Source: Chara braunii
Lineage: Eukaryota; Streptophyta; Charophyceae; Charales; Characeae
DNA: 31,333 nt
Direction: 5' to 3'
NCBI GenBank assembly: GCA_003427395.1
Contig: BFEA01000091.1
Location: 3,346,532-3,377,864, forward strand
The translations under genes were made by a program, and so were the position numbers. The notes under the pieces are model-generated. The model was not told where the DNA came from. It was given only the letters and a program-made list of their open reading frames with translations, and did not search any database. This document shows positions 20,769 to 29,829 of the stretch, piece after piece. Each line of letters starts with the position of its first letter. Position 1 is the first letter of the stretch.

Positions 20769-21490
20769 AGGTTCATTCTTAGTAACGGAGGAACGGTTGA
20801 ATTGGTAAAGGTCAGTGAAGTAGAAGGAGTCTTGATTCCAGGGGACCCGCGCGTAACCCCGTATTGGATGAGTGTTTAGAGGGGAGGGGTAATCAAACAA
20901 GATGCTTACGTGTGGGTTAGATCGTTAGAGCTCGCCGATTAACTTGGAAGGAAGGAGTACAAAGAGGAGGTCCGCCACATATCGGCAGGTTCCTCGAAAT
21001 ACATGCAACGATTTTTTTAGACGACGACTTCTGAACTGATATTTTGAAGGTCTTGGTAATCGGCCGAGAGGTACATACCAGCTACCGAGAGTCCACAAGG
21101 AAGGTGGCAAACGATTTGGTCATAAGGGATTACGAGGAAGGAACTTTCGAGTCTTGGACACCGGTGTCCTTCGCTGAACCAGGCAAGGTCCCCCTCGCGG
21201 CCTCAAAGGTCCTTCATTTGATCTTGCCTGACTTTTTGGTGCGAACACTCTTACGGGACTCCGAGGAAAGAGTCATAGAGGTGCTTCGATCCGCCCATCG
21301 CGTGAGAATCCGGGCGCGGGGCTTGTTCTGACTCTACAGCCGGTGTGTCGACACTGGTGTGCCTACAAAGAGAGAACTAGTTAGAAGTTTGAAACAGCTA
21401 AGGGAGTTCGAGGGGTTGACGACACACGTCGCCGACGTCCCCTACGCTCAAATATTCAGAGAGGAGCAAGTGGTCAACCGAAGGGGATAC
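20769..21490 (+). pseudogene. Repeated domain unit R3 (broken by stops)
   Basis: It begins with VRFILSNGGTVELVKVSEVE, passes a stop near 20878 and a damaged centre, then is open from 21044 (EEGTFESWTPVSFAEPGKVP ... LHLILPDFLVRTLL). A single TGA (21329-21331) stands just before LYSRCVDTGVPTKREL, the unit's Cys landmark (21344). The tail LKQLREFEGLTTHV matches R4 WLNNLRYTFEGWGQHV. Function is unknown. Confidence 0.5.
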
Positions 21491-21534
21491 GGACCCTCGT
21501 AGGGGATTATGATAAAGAGGGTTCAAGGGACACA

Positions 21535-22257
21535 TTGGGCCTCTATACACCCTGCGAGGAAGAAGGGGAAGTTTGTCGTGTCACCCTCCCAAAATCAGGC
21601 TTAGCTGTTATCCCTCGAACTCAGTGGGTTCGGAGGGAGGAAGCCGAGACCTACGATGGAAATGCGTTTGTTCGTTTGACCATGAGCAACGAGGGGGATT
21701 TGCCGGTCAGACGAGCAAAGATCTTCCTTTCAAAAAAGGGGTTCGCGGAAGCGGTTTTGAGTCTGAAGTTGGGGGAAGACCCTCTTTGGCACGCTCAACC
21801 CGTAAGGGTCAGGCTAGAGGAGTTAGTTCACGAGGTAAGGTCGCCAGGGGAATGTCGAATAACATACTGGGTGACGTACGCTAGGCTTGAGGAGGTGTCG
21901 TATTTTGCTACGAGTTGTCAAGTGGAAGTGCCTAGATTCATCTTCAAAAGAATCTACCTCTCTGAGACGGTCAGAGAAGCGGTGGAAAGGAGGATCTCAA
22001 TCTTGAATCAGTTTCGCTTTACGGAGTCAGACTTGAATGCCCTTTTAACATTGTGTCTTCAAAACCCAAGTCATGACGATTGGTCCTGGCTAAACAACCT
22101 AAGGTACACATTTGAGGGTTGGGGCCAACACGTGAGGGACTCGACCGTCTCGTGGAGGTACCGGCAGATTTATGAGACCGGGCTTGAAGGTCTCGACCCT
22201 TTGGAGCTCATTCGCATGGCCATTGCCTGCAAGCGAAAGAACATCAGGCATGAGTGA
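21535..22257 (+). CDS. Repeated domain unit R4 (unknown function)
   Basis: A 240-codon open frame and the clearest reference for the unit: CRVTLPK (14-20), VRRAKIFLS (58-66), LGEDPLWHAQPVRVRLEEL (79-97), YWVTYARLEEVSYFAT (111-126), EVPRFIFKRI (131-140), VREAVERR (146-153), DLNALLTLCLQN (166-177), WLNNLRYTFEGWGQHV (185-200). The mixture of predicted strands then helices suggests a folded domain, not a linker. It ends within ATGAGTGA, overlapping the next frame. I know no family for it. Confidence 0.55.
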   Translation: MGLYTPCEEEGEVCRVTLPKSGLAVIPRTQWVRREEAETYDGNAFVRLTMSNEGDLPVRRAKIFLSKKGFAEAVLSLKLGEDPLWHAQPVRVRLEELVHEVRSPGECRITYWVTYARLEEVSYFATSCQVEVPRFIFKRIYLSETVREAVERRISILNQFRFTESDLNALLTLCLQNPSHDDWSWLNNLRYTFEGWGQHVRDSTVSWRYRQIYETGLEGLDPLELIRMAIACKRKNIRHE

Positions 22258-22933
22258 GCCTCACAATCGGGAACTAGCAGGGCTAGACACGGTAACGACG
22301 GAGCTTTATAGGATTTTGACCCTTTGCTGGGAAGAGCAGAGAAGGGTTGGGCCTGGCTCCTTGGCCAGGATGAAAGCGCTTGAGACGGTAACCATCTAGA
22401 TCTTTGATGAGCAAAAGGAGGAACTGCTCTTAGGGGAGAGGCAGACATGAGAGCTAGCTTTACCTCGGCTTCAGTAAATTGGGAATTGGCGACCCGAGAC
22501 GACGGCCTCGAGGCAGAGGTAAAAGGGGTGGCGGAGCTAGCCGCGAGACTTCAAGAGGATCATGTGTCTAGAGCAGAGAAGAAGTTCCTTGTGGAGATCC
22601 GAAAACTCGCTCTGTGGAATAGAAGGTCGTGAACTTCATTAGCCAAATTTTCAATTACCATTGGGGGATCAAGGGGAATTCACTTTTCGAGAGAGTGGGG
22701 GGAACCACTGTTGGAGGTTGAGCGGAGGTTTGAGGAGGACACTAGGAGATTCGGGGTACCGTTGGAAGCGAGGTTGCACTTGATAGAGACGCGTTTTCTA
22801 GATATGACGGGATAATACTACGAACGAGTCTTACGATAGGTACTAAACGGAAGGGGTGATGACGCTCGGCGAAAGTGTGAAGACTCCTTGGCTGCGGCTG
22901 CTGAGAGACTAGCCAGGGTGAGATAAACCGCCG
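22250..22933 (+). pseudogene. Helix-rich, charged segment after R4 (frameshifted)
   Basis: The ATG at 22250 overlaps the R4 stop (ATGAGTGA). Three frames in succession give ELAGLDTVTTELYRILTLCW, then ATRDDGLEAEVKGVAELAAR...AEKKFLVEIRKLALWN (22447-22632), then PLLEVERRFEEDTRRFGVPL (about 22700 on). All are Glu/Arg/Leu-rich and likely helical or coiled coil. There are only a few point stops and two frame changes, so it was probably one continuous coding region in the ancestor. No known domain. Confidence 0.4.
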
Positions 22934-23184
22934 ATGATTAGGTATGACCGGGGGAACCCCGTCGGGACCTTGGAACGAGCTTAGAAGTTGGGAGGAAGAC
23001 TGTCTGTCCAATTTTGAATTCAACGCGGGTTCCGCGTTGAAAAATTCAACGCGCGTTGAATTCACGTTAAACTCCCGTTCAAATGCGAGTTGGACGTGAA
23101 TTAACGGGGTCCGCGATGATTTTTTTCTTGGGCTAAAAATTGTCCAAAAAAATAAATAAATGGAATTGTAGGTTTTTTTTAGTA

Positions 23185-23371
23185 CTACAACCCTATATTT
23201 TTATTTTTATTTTTTGATGTTTAAATATATTAAAAAGAAATCAAAAACATAAACACACAATGTAAAAAACAAAAACTAAAATGAAATGAGTGTTTCTTTT
23301 TTGGGTTTCACACAAATTTTTTAAGGGCTAAAACAAAAACAGAAAAACAAATAAAAAATATAGGGTTGTAG
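23185..23371. repeat. Inverted repeat with about 140-bp loop
   Basis: CTACAACCCTATATTTTTAT at 23185 returns inverted at 23349-23371 with essentially one extra T. It lies inside the AT-rich insertion and may be a small foldback element of its own. Confidence 0.6.
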
Positions 23372-23499
23372 ATCTTCCAAAGATGTACAACATTTTTTTT
23401 TTTTTTTTTTTAAGTACTTCGTGTATTTAAAAAAAAAAAAAAACCATAAAAAGCAAATAAAAAAAAGGAAAAAAAGACACACATACACACAAAATTGGG

Positions 23500-23870
23500 C
23501 CTGTAACAGATTGCATGAATCTGGCGTTCGAAGTTCCCGTACGGCATGGTTCATCCGCCTTCACTTCTATTAGGGCTGGGAGGTTGGCCCAACCCTGGTG
23601 CTTGTCACTGCTATGTGGTCCAAGTTGCCCTCAATACTGGTAGGATGACGGTCCTCAGTGCTGGTCACACCGAGGTAGGATAGTAAGGACAGGAGGTTCC
23701 TCCCACTTGTGTTGGCCGAAGACCTTACTGATACAGACTGTGAGGATCCAGCTGACTATCTCAGTTGGTTGGCATCGAGAGTGCCATAGGCGGGGATTGA
23801 ACCCACAACCTCCTGAATGCCACTTCCGCGCCTAATCAACTGAGCTAGGCCGCTGGACGGAGCCCAGATT
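23500..23870 (-). mobile_element. tRNA-derived SINE
   Basis: On the minus strand the head carries an RNA polymerase III A box (TAGCTCAGTTGATTAGG, 23847-23831) and B box (GGTTCAATCCCC, 23803-23792) with tRNA-like spacing. The T-arm stem GTGGG/CCCGC is intact, while the acceptor stem no longer pairs. A body of about 270 bases unrelated to tRNA follows, ending in TG-rich and then T-rich sequence. It is probably transcribed by Pol III from its internal promoter and mobilised by a LINE in trans. The 5' and 3' limits are approximate. Confidence 0.75.
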
Positions 23871-24042
23871 ATGGGATCGCAAGAGGGAAAACAAGAAGAA
23901 AAAAAAAAAACTGAAAAACGAATAGCAAGCTACTGAGGGCTGTGCCGCCCCACACGCGGCCAAGAAAAATGACATTTCAAGCTCTAAACTACTGGCAGTG
24001 TATCTACCTATGTTCTACCAGATTCATGGCAAAGGTAGGTAC

Positions 24043-24190
24043 TTTTTTTTTTTTTTTTTTTTTCTTAGCAAGCCCGGCCAACGAGGCAGGGCAGTACGTT
24101 CTAGATTTCGTTACTTGGTAACAGACACACTCTCACGCACAGGCACACACATACACACATACGCGCACACACAGCACACCTACACACACA
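24043..24190. repeat. Poly(T) tract and (CA)n-rich region
   Basis: A run of 21 T (24043-24063), then imperfect (CA)n from about 24124 to 24190. Open frames across this part are artefacts. Confidence 0.8.
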
Positions 24191-24423
24191 TAACTGGGGG
24201 GTTGGGGGTTGGCGGATGTGGGGGCGGATGGGAGGTGCTTCAGGGGTCGGGTTTTTTTTTGTTTTTTTTTTGCCTAGGACCACGTGTTCCGGATCCCGCG
24301 CATCAATTCCGTTTTTCCGAAAAGCGCGGGAGCGGCCCATTTTCGCGTTTAACGGGAATTCAACGGGATTTAACAGGAGTTTAATTCCCCCGTTCCCCGT
24401 TAAAAAGATACACAGGAGGAAGA

Positions 24424-25042
24424 TATGAAGTGACTCTCCCTAAGATTAGAACAGGAGGAACGCCGCTTGTGGAGTTCTTTGAGATATACGATCAAAAAAC
24501 AATTATTCGCTTTTCGGTGGTCTCCGAGGACAACCTCAAAACACGAAGAGTAGAGATTTTCCTATCTGACAATGATAGGCAGCTCTTCACAACCGAACTA
24601 GCAGAAGGGAAGAACCCCCTGGGCCTTGCAAAGAGAGTCTTCGGCCGGCTTAAAAGGCTGGGAGGAACTCCCTCGGACATATGCGTGCTATACCGAGTTG
24701 AATATAGGGGGAGAGGTGATTCCTCGGGCGGCACACGGCCGAACCTGTGAAATTTTCGTCTGGGCATACTGCTTACTCTACCCTGACGAGTCGGCGGTTA
24801 GAAAAATCCTAAATCGGGGACATGTGATTGAGAAGTTCCCCTTAGGAGAAACGGGAGGGCACGAGCTGTTCACCCGGTGTTGGGAGTCTCAAGGAAACAC
24901 GGACTTCAAATGGTGGGCGCAAGTGGGAGAATTCATTAAGCCCCTATTTCAAGGACAAGCAGGCGAGGTGGATAGAGATTTGATAAGGCGTTGTTCCCAA
25001 GAAGGGTTGGGAACATCTCTGAATTGGGAATCGCTCGTTTAG
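24424..25042 (+). pseudogene. Repeated domain unit R5 (one frameshift)
   Basis: YEVTLPK, TRRVEIFLS and GKNPLGLAKRVFGRLKRL match R4 CRVTLPK, VRRAKIFLS and GEDPLWHAQPVRVRLEEL in order. A frameshift near 24715-24750 passes to a second frame with LFTRCWESQG, whose Cys (24878) matches the landmark of the other units. It is separated from R4 by the helical segment and the 1.4-kb insertion and directly precedes Gag. It is more diverged than R1-R4. Confidence 0.5.
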
Positions 25043-25226
25043 CACTAGCGGCCTACGAAGAAAAACTAGTACGAGACTCTTGGTGGACCATGACGAGCGA
25101 AGAATCAGCAGGAAGTGGCCAGGAAGGAACGTCGAGTGAGAAGGGGAGAGCTCGGAAGAAAGTAGCCGCAATAAGGAGGACGCCGACACAAGCGGAGATA
25201 GCGAGTAGTAGGGGACGATTGGGTGC

Positions 25227-26003
25227 ATGGAGAGTGAGGTTGAACCTAAGCACTCGCAATCATCTGGGTTGACGAACGTTGCAAGGGTAAAAGAGGGGGT
25301 AGAACTAGGAATGAAGTTGAGTAGGGAAACTGGAGAGGTGGCAGAGCCAGTGAGCGTAAGAGATAGGGATGAGAGGAGTACGGATCGGCCTCTTGAAGAG
25401 AAAGACGCCCACACCTGGCAAAAAGTGGATACCGAAATGCATTTGCATAGGGACTTCAAGTTGGAATCCAGGGTGCCTACAAGAGGAAGAGTAGCAGAAG
25501 TCACGAGAGTCATCCCCGTCGAAACTCGGTGGACCGATCAGGTGGATGCGGAAGAAGGGGGCGGAGGAGACCCGATAATAGCGCGTGATAGACCAAGTGG
25601 TTGGGGACCTAGGAGAAGTGAGGAAGGAGGCCTCAGAGGAAGAGAATTAATTAAGGAGCGGACTACGGATCCGACCGAAGGTGCGCACCGATGGGTCCGT
25701 GGGGAAGTCGACTTTGCATGGGCCTGTGAAGAAATGTCGGATAGGAACGTTGACGGGGCAGGCGGAATGTGGCGAGGTGCAGGTACCGCGAGATGGGAAC
25801 GAGAAGATGAGGGGGAGAGAGGGGCCCGAGATGAGGGTCCTTGGGGGCGACTCCGAATTCGGCCGCACATGGATGAACTGGATCCTGCTTGGTATAAACC
25901 CTATGACCCATTGATAGACGGGTCAGTGGAAGGTCCGTATTTCCATCGCTACAATGACAGACGCGTCCCGTACTACGATGTTAGAAGCCCTTTACTTCGC
26001 TAG
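25227..26003 (+). pseudogene. Gag N-terminal part of E3
   Basis: Starts at the ATG at 25227 in a long hydrophilic Arg/Glu/Gly-rich stretch, then HMDELDPAWYKPYDPLIDGS and RYNDRRVPYYD, the usual lead-in to a Ty3-type capsid. An upstream frame (24991-25272) rich in Ser/Lys overlaps it and may be the bridge from R5. The frame is lost at about 25980, where the capsid text continues in another phase. Confidence 0.55.
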
Positions 26004-26429
26004 AAGAGACGTGACTGGACTCGTGGAGAAGTGGGAGAGTTATGCCTTCCGATAGAAGTTTTCGGAGAAGGAGTGGATAAATCACTTTATCCAGCACTCG
26101 GACCCGGAATTGGACCAAGCCATTACGACAATTTACCCCTTTGATGGAAGGTGGAGGACCTTCAAAGCAAGCTTGTTGAGGACCTTTGCATGCGATGACC
26201 TGATCCCGGTGATTGAGGGGAACAAAAAAGTATGGTGGCTTTTACCAAAAGGTTCAAAAGGCTATCTCAGTCCCTAGTGGACAAAGTGATGTTGTTGGAA
26301 GTAGATAGGTGCGTAATGTTCATGGTGCACCTACCCGAGGAGAAAAGGAAAGAAGCCATTGAGAAGGCCCCTAGAGACTCCGCGTGTTTTGAGAAAGTAG
26401 CCGAAGTAGTCTTCACAGGGAGGGTATGA
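25955..26429 (+). pseudogene. Gag capsid-like part of E3 (broken)
   Basis: LYFARRDVTGLVEKWESYAF, then WINHFIQHSDPELDQAITTI...WRTFKASLLRTFACDDLIP, fit the retrotransposon Gag capsid region (helical, with a WxxFK-type motif). After a stop at about 26053 and a frame change, MVAFTKRFKRLSQSLVDKVM...FMVHLPEEKRKEAIEKAP continues the domain to 26429. These would build the particle shell. Confidence 0.6.
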
Positions 26430-26510
26430 ATGTAAGAGAGTACATGAAAGAAAGTTTGGATCTGGCCCTGAGGCAAAAGCGGGGGCAGAAAAACGACGGT
26501 CTGTGAGGGA

Positions 26511-26888
26511 ATGATAAAACGCCTCAGACATTTCCCGGTTGGCGTTCGGGCAGAGGCCAAGGAAATTGAAAGAATCAGCCCGGAGGGGGAAACCAAGGAG
26601 CCTGGCAAAATTACCGAGATGGTGGAGGCAACAGGGGATCAGATTGGAGGAATTCTCACCGGAAGGATACAAGGGATGGTCGGTGAGGAGATCCTCCTCA
26701 AAATAAGTCATCAGAACCAAGGCCCGGATGAGCACACAGCAAGGATCGCTCCCCCGTCTAGCACTGGGACTACGACTAACTCGGCATCTTCTACCGGGGC
26801 TCGTCCGCCCAACCCTGCTTCCCAGAGTGGTTGCGTCTACTGCAACGAGGAAAACCACATTAAGCGAGAATGCCCGCACCTCACGTAG
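26511..26888 (+). pseudogene. Gag nucleocapsid part of E3 with intact zinc knuckle
   Basis: A 125-codon frame with a Ser/Thr/Pro-rich stretch and CVYCNEENHIKREC (26832-26873), a complete CX2CX4HX4C zinc knuckle that binds the element's RNA. Twelve bases on, TAG (26886-26888) ends the frame, yet the same frame then stays open to 27218. A single base change or readthrough would make Gag continuous with the linker before the protease. Confidence 0.7.
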
Positions 26889-26897
26889 GCTCTAAAG

Positions 26898-27218
26898 TTG
26901 GGGGTGGTGAAGTTGAATGGGAATAAGTGGGTGGTGTGGGCTGATGACGGAGAGCCGGTTTCCTTCTACCCTTCCATGAGGGTGAATGTTGATAAAAGGA
27001 CCATCTTACAGGAGGAAAAGTTAAAGAAGAAACCAGTGGCTAATGGGGTAGCTGGGACATCCCGAGTTCAAATGACGGAACCCGAACGGACCAGGGAAGT
27101 CTCCATACGGAAGCTTCAAGTTTTGAGCATTAAGTTTGTCGAAACTTCCTCCAAGGAAGTGGAGACGGACCAGTGCTTAAGAATTAGGACCCAAGCTAAA
27201 GCCATCTCTTCCAAATAA
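26898..27218 (+). pseudogene. Gag-protease linker of E3
   Basis: In the same frame as the zinc knuckle: GVVKLNGNKWVVWADDGEPV...FYPSMRVNVDKRTI, followed by a charged Lys/Glu-rich tail. This matches the spacer that usually joins the nucleocapsid to the protease in this group. It ends at TAA (27216-27218), and an A-run at about 27283-27291 marks a frameshift. Confidence 0.45.
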
Positions 27219-27343
27219 AAGGAAGCTGCGCCCGGAAAGAGTAGCACAGATGGAGATCAACCGATGACGGACACGAAAATCGAGGAAAAAAAAAGGCAGA
27301 AGCGACCTTGCCAAGAAAGAGAGGGCCAAAGAAATTTGAGATT

Positions 27344-28020
27344 AAATGTATGCTAGACGAAATGGATATCGTGGCCCCTCTCAGAAAGACTCTTAAGTAA
27401 CCAATGCAATGCACTCTGCTGGAGTACTTAGCGGCTAGTAAGAATGCGCGGGAAGAGTTTCTGAGTGTCACCAAGAAGGTGAGGGTCCCGATGACCCACG
27501 GACCGACCATCTCGGGTAACGTGGTATCAAAAGAAGGGGTCTGGACGACGATGTCTTCTAAAATCACAATGGAGAGTTTGTCGACGAGTTATTTCTCCGA
27601 GGAAGAAGTAAAGAGGTTCTACGTGCTAGGCAGCGGCCAACTCCAGGCGACGGTTAATGGGAGAGATATGAGGACCCTGGTAGATAACGGGTCCGAATCG
27701 ACTGTTTGCCAAAATTCAATTGCCAAGGAGCTAGCCTAGAGATAGATAGGGAAATCACTATGTCCATGGTCGTAGCGGATAACAAGTTGCAACCAGAAGA
27801 AGGGGTTTGTCATAAGCCAGTAATCGAAGTTGTAGGAGTAGAGACTAGCATGTCGATCTTTCCAGTAAAGGAGTGCTTATCCGAGTTGATACTTGGCCGC
27901 ACCTGGCTAAGTGCGGTGCACGTTACTACAGTCAACCTTCCCGATAGGAGTCAAACGCTCTCGATCCGATCCCCAGACGGAGTTCGAGTAGTTCTAAGGA
28001 CTGTGGATTCTCAAGATTAG
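27344..28020 (+). pseudogene. Retropepsin-like aspartic protease of E3 (one frameshift)
   Basis: Processing protease of the polyprotein. Upstream are MLDEMDIVAPLRKTLK and LLEYLAASKNAREEFLSVTK, then VNGRDMRTLVDNGSES with the active-site loop at residues 93-97 of the 27404 frame (Asp kept, usual Ser/Thr is Asn). A stop at 27737 and a frame change lead to LSELILGRTWLSAV, the second conserved motif (ILGxxWL). The order and spacing are correct for this enzyme. Confidence 0.7.
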
Positions 28021-28049
28021 CGTAACCGCACCAGTATCCCGAAGAAAGG

Positions 28050-28418
28050 GTGTGGTCGGTCCAGAATGTGCCAAGCCCGCCTAGAAGAGACCCCTTTTCC
28101 AGCAAAATGTGTCTGGAGGACAAAGTGGAAGTCGAGGAAATTGGGGATCGGATTGTGATCAACGGTATAGGGTACGAGAAGGAAAGCGAGGATGAGGAGT
28201 TTGGGGGATGTATTAAGCTGTCTTTAGGAATCCCTCTAGCCGGAGGAGGTAGAAAACATAAAACCGTAGCGGAGAAAGTAAGACCCACCACGGCCAGTCG
28301 GGATAGGACTGCGGAATCATCGATTTCCGAGGAAGAAATAGTCTATAGATCATTAGAAGGCGAAAAGAGAAGGAGGGTCAAAGAATCACACCCCAACGGG
28401 TGGAAAAGATGGATATAG
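28050..28418 (+). pseudogene. Protease-RT linker of E3
   Basis: A 122-codon frame, acidic then Lys/Arg-rich (KVEVEEIGDRIVINGIG...EESSISEEEIVYRSLEGEKRRR-like composition), with no domain. It overlaps the start of the RT frame by 19 bases. Its place matches the variable spacer between PR and RT. Confidence 0.4.
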
Positions 28419-29301
28419 GAGATGGTAACCTCGCGGAAAGGGAAAAAGAATATGTAATAACAGTCCTGAGGGGATGCGATAAAGTCATAACCTTTGATGA
28501 CTCGGAACGAGGTACGATAGACCCAAGGTATGCTAAGCCTGCAAGAATCCATATCATCCCTCAGGTACCATGCAAGGATAGACCCCGTGGAAGTATGCGC
28601 AAAAGGAAAAGAAGGAAATAGTCGCTTTCATAAAGGAGAAAATGAGGACGTTCGTAGCAGAACCGTGTGAAAGTGCCTACGTGAACAGGAAAGGAGTTAG
28701 CAACAAGCTTAGGCGGATCCAAGACCTTCAAAAGACGAATGTCGTCACTATCCGAGACGTTGGGTCTATACCGGAAGCGGATCTCTTATCAGAAGGAGCG
28801 GCGGGGCGATCAATCTATTCTATCTGTGATCTTTTCTCAGCATATGATGAAATCCCCCCGGATTATCACGATCGACACATGACTGTCATGCATACTCCAT
28901 TGGGGTTAGTACAAATGATGGTTGTACCTATGGGATGGACCAACGGAGTGACCTTTTTTCAAAGGGCCATGATTGTGGTCCTCAAGAAGTTCATTCATGA
29001 GAAAGTGAAAGTTTTCCTTGATGACTTTTCAATCAAAGGGTCAGTAGGGAAGGACGAAACAGAGGTCTTTCCCGGGGTTAAAAAATTCATAGTGGATCAC
29101 ATGGCGGATGTAGAGGCGGTCCTCAGAAAGTTAGACGACGCCAACCTTACCGTCAATGGGACTAAGAGCCGATGGGCGGTCTCTTCTATCAAAATATTGG
29201 TGTTCATTTGCGACAAGGATGAAAAAAGGTCAGATCCTGTCAAGCTGGAGAAGTTAATCCTGTGGTCATTTCCCCTGAAAACAATCATGGAATGTTTCTA
29301 A
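28400..29301 (+). pseudogene. Reverse transcriptase of E3 (nearly intact core)
   Basis: Copies element RNA to DNA. The lead-in ITFDDSERGTIDPRYAKPAR...IHIIPQVPC is in the first frame (28400-28621), and a frame change at about 28590 leads to the 219-codon core. Motif A is SICDLFSAYDEIP (catalytic Asp 63 of the 28642 frame); then HTPLGLVQMMVVPMGWTNGV and the active-site FLDDFSIKG (Asp 127-128). The thumb-like LRKLDDANLTVNGTKSRWAV follows. All three catalytic Asp are present, unlike E2. Confidence 0.8.
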
Positions 29302-29445
29302 GGGTTGTGGGCTATTGGCGCATAAAGGCCTATAGTGATAAGGCGGAACCCCTCCGAAAGTTGATCCGAAAAGTTGAGAAATGAAACTGGGGAGTAGAAC
29401 AAGAAAGGGCAATGGAAACCCTAGTTCCGTGAGGGAGGTTAAGTA

Positions 29446-29829
29446 TTGGGGGTCCCCAACTTCGAGGATGAAGAGCGCAAAACCTTCATAGCGTCTATCG
29501 ACGTTGGTCCATGCTCGGTAGGGGGGCTCCTGTCCCAAAACGACGAGGAGGGCAAGGAACGACCTTTAAGATTCGAAAGCGGGGCACTCAACGCGGTCAA
29601 GAGGAATTATAGTCAATTCAAGAAGGAGGTTTTAGGGGTGTTGCACTGCCTAACAACCTTTAGGCATTACATCTACGGAAGGCGATTGCTTCTTCGGGTG
29701 GACCCGCCCACGGTAGATTCAAGAGGGGACCAAGGTCGTGAAGAAGGAAACTCTAGGATATTGTTTGAAGGGCGGACACCTTTTCAAAAGACCAACGAAG
29801 TTAGCAATGCTCATAAGGGTGTTTTGTGA
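29446..29829 (+). pseudogene. RNase H domain of E3
   Basis: FIASIDVGPCSVGGLLSQND begins the Ty3-type RNase H with its first Asp. ESGALNAVKRNYSQFKKEVL carries the Glu helix, and HYIYGRRLLLRVDPPTV the end of the fold. The RT-RNaseH connection between 29301 and 29446 (WNWGVEQERAME-like sequence) is frame-shifted. From about 29740 the frame drifts off; integrase begins in another phase. Confidence 0.7.

Larger units (their letters stand above)
22995..24412. mobile_element. AT-rich insertion of about 1.4 kb with palindromic inverted ends
   Basis: It splits the repeated-domain coding region. Bases 23052-23072 and 24347-24367 are inverted copies at 19 of 21 positions, around a GTTGAATTC core. The left side repeats AATTCAACGCG and CGCGTTGAA in both orientations several times (23015-23065). 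The interior is AT-rich and non-coding with homopolymers, a CA-rich tract and a SINE. This resembles a non-autonomous DNA transposon with sub-terminal palindromes; the exact ends and target duplication are not resolved. Confidence 0.5.

Noticed and set aside
23780-23855. Functional tRNA gene
   Set aside because: The A and B boxes and T arm are present but the acceptor stem does not pair and a SINE body follows.
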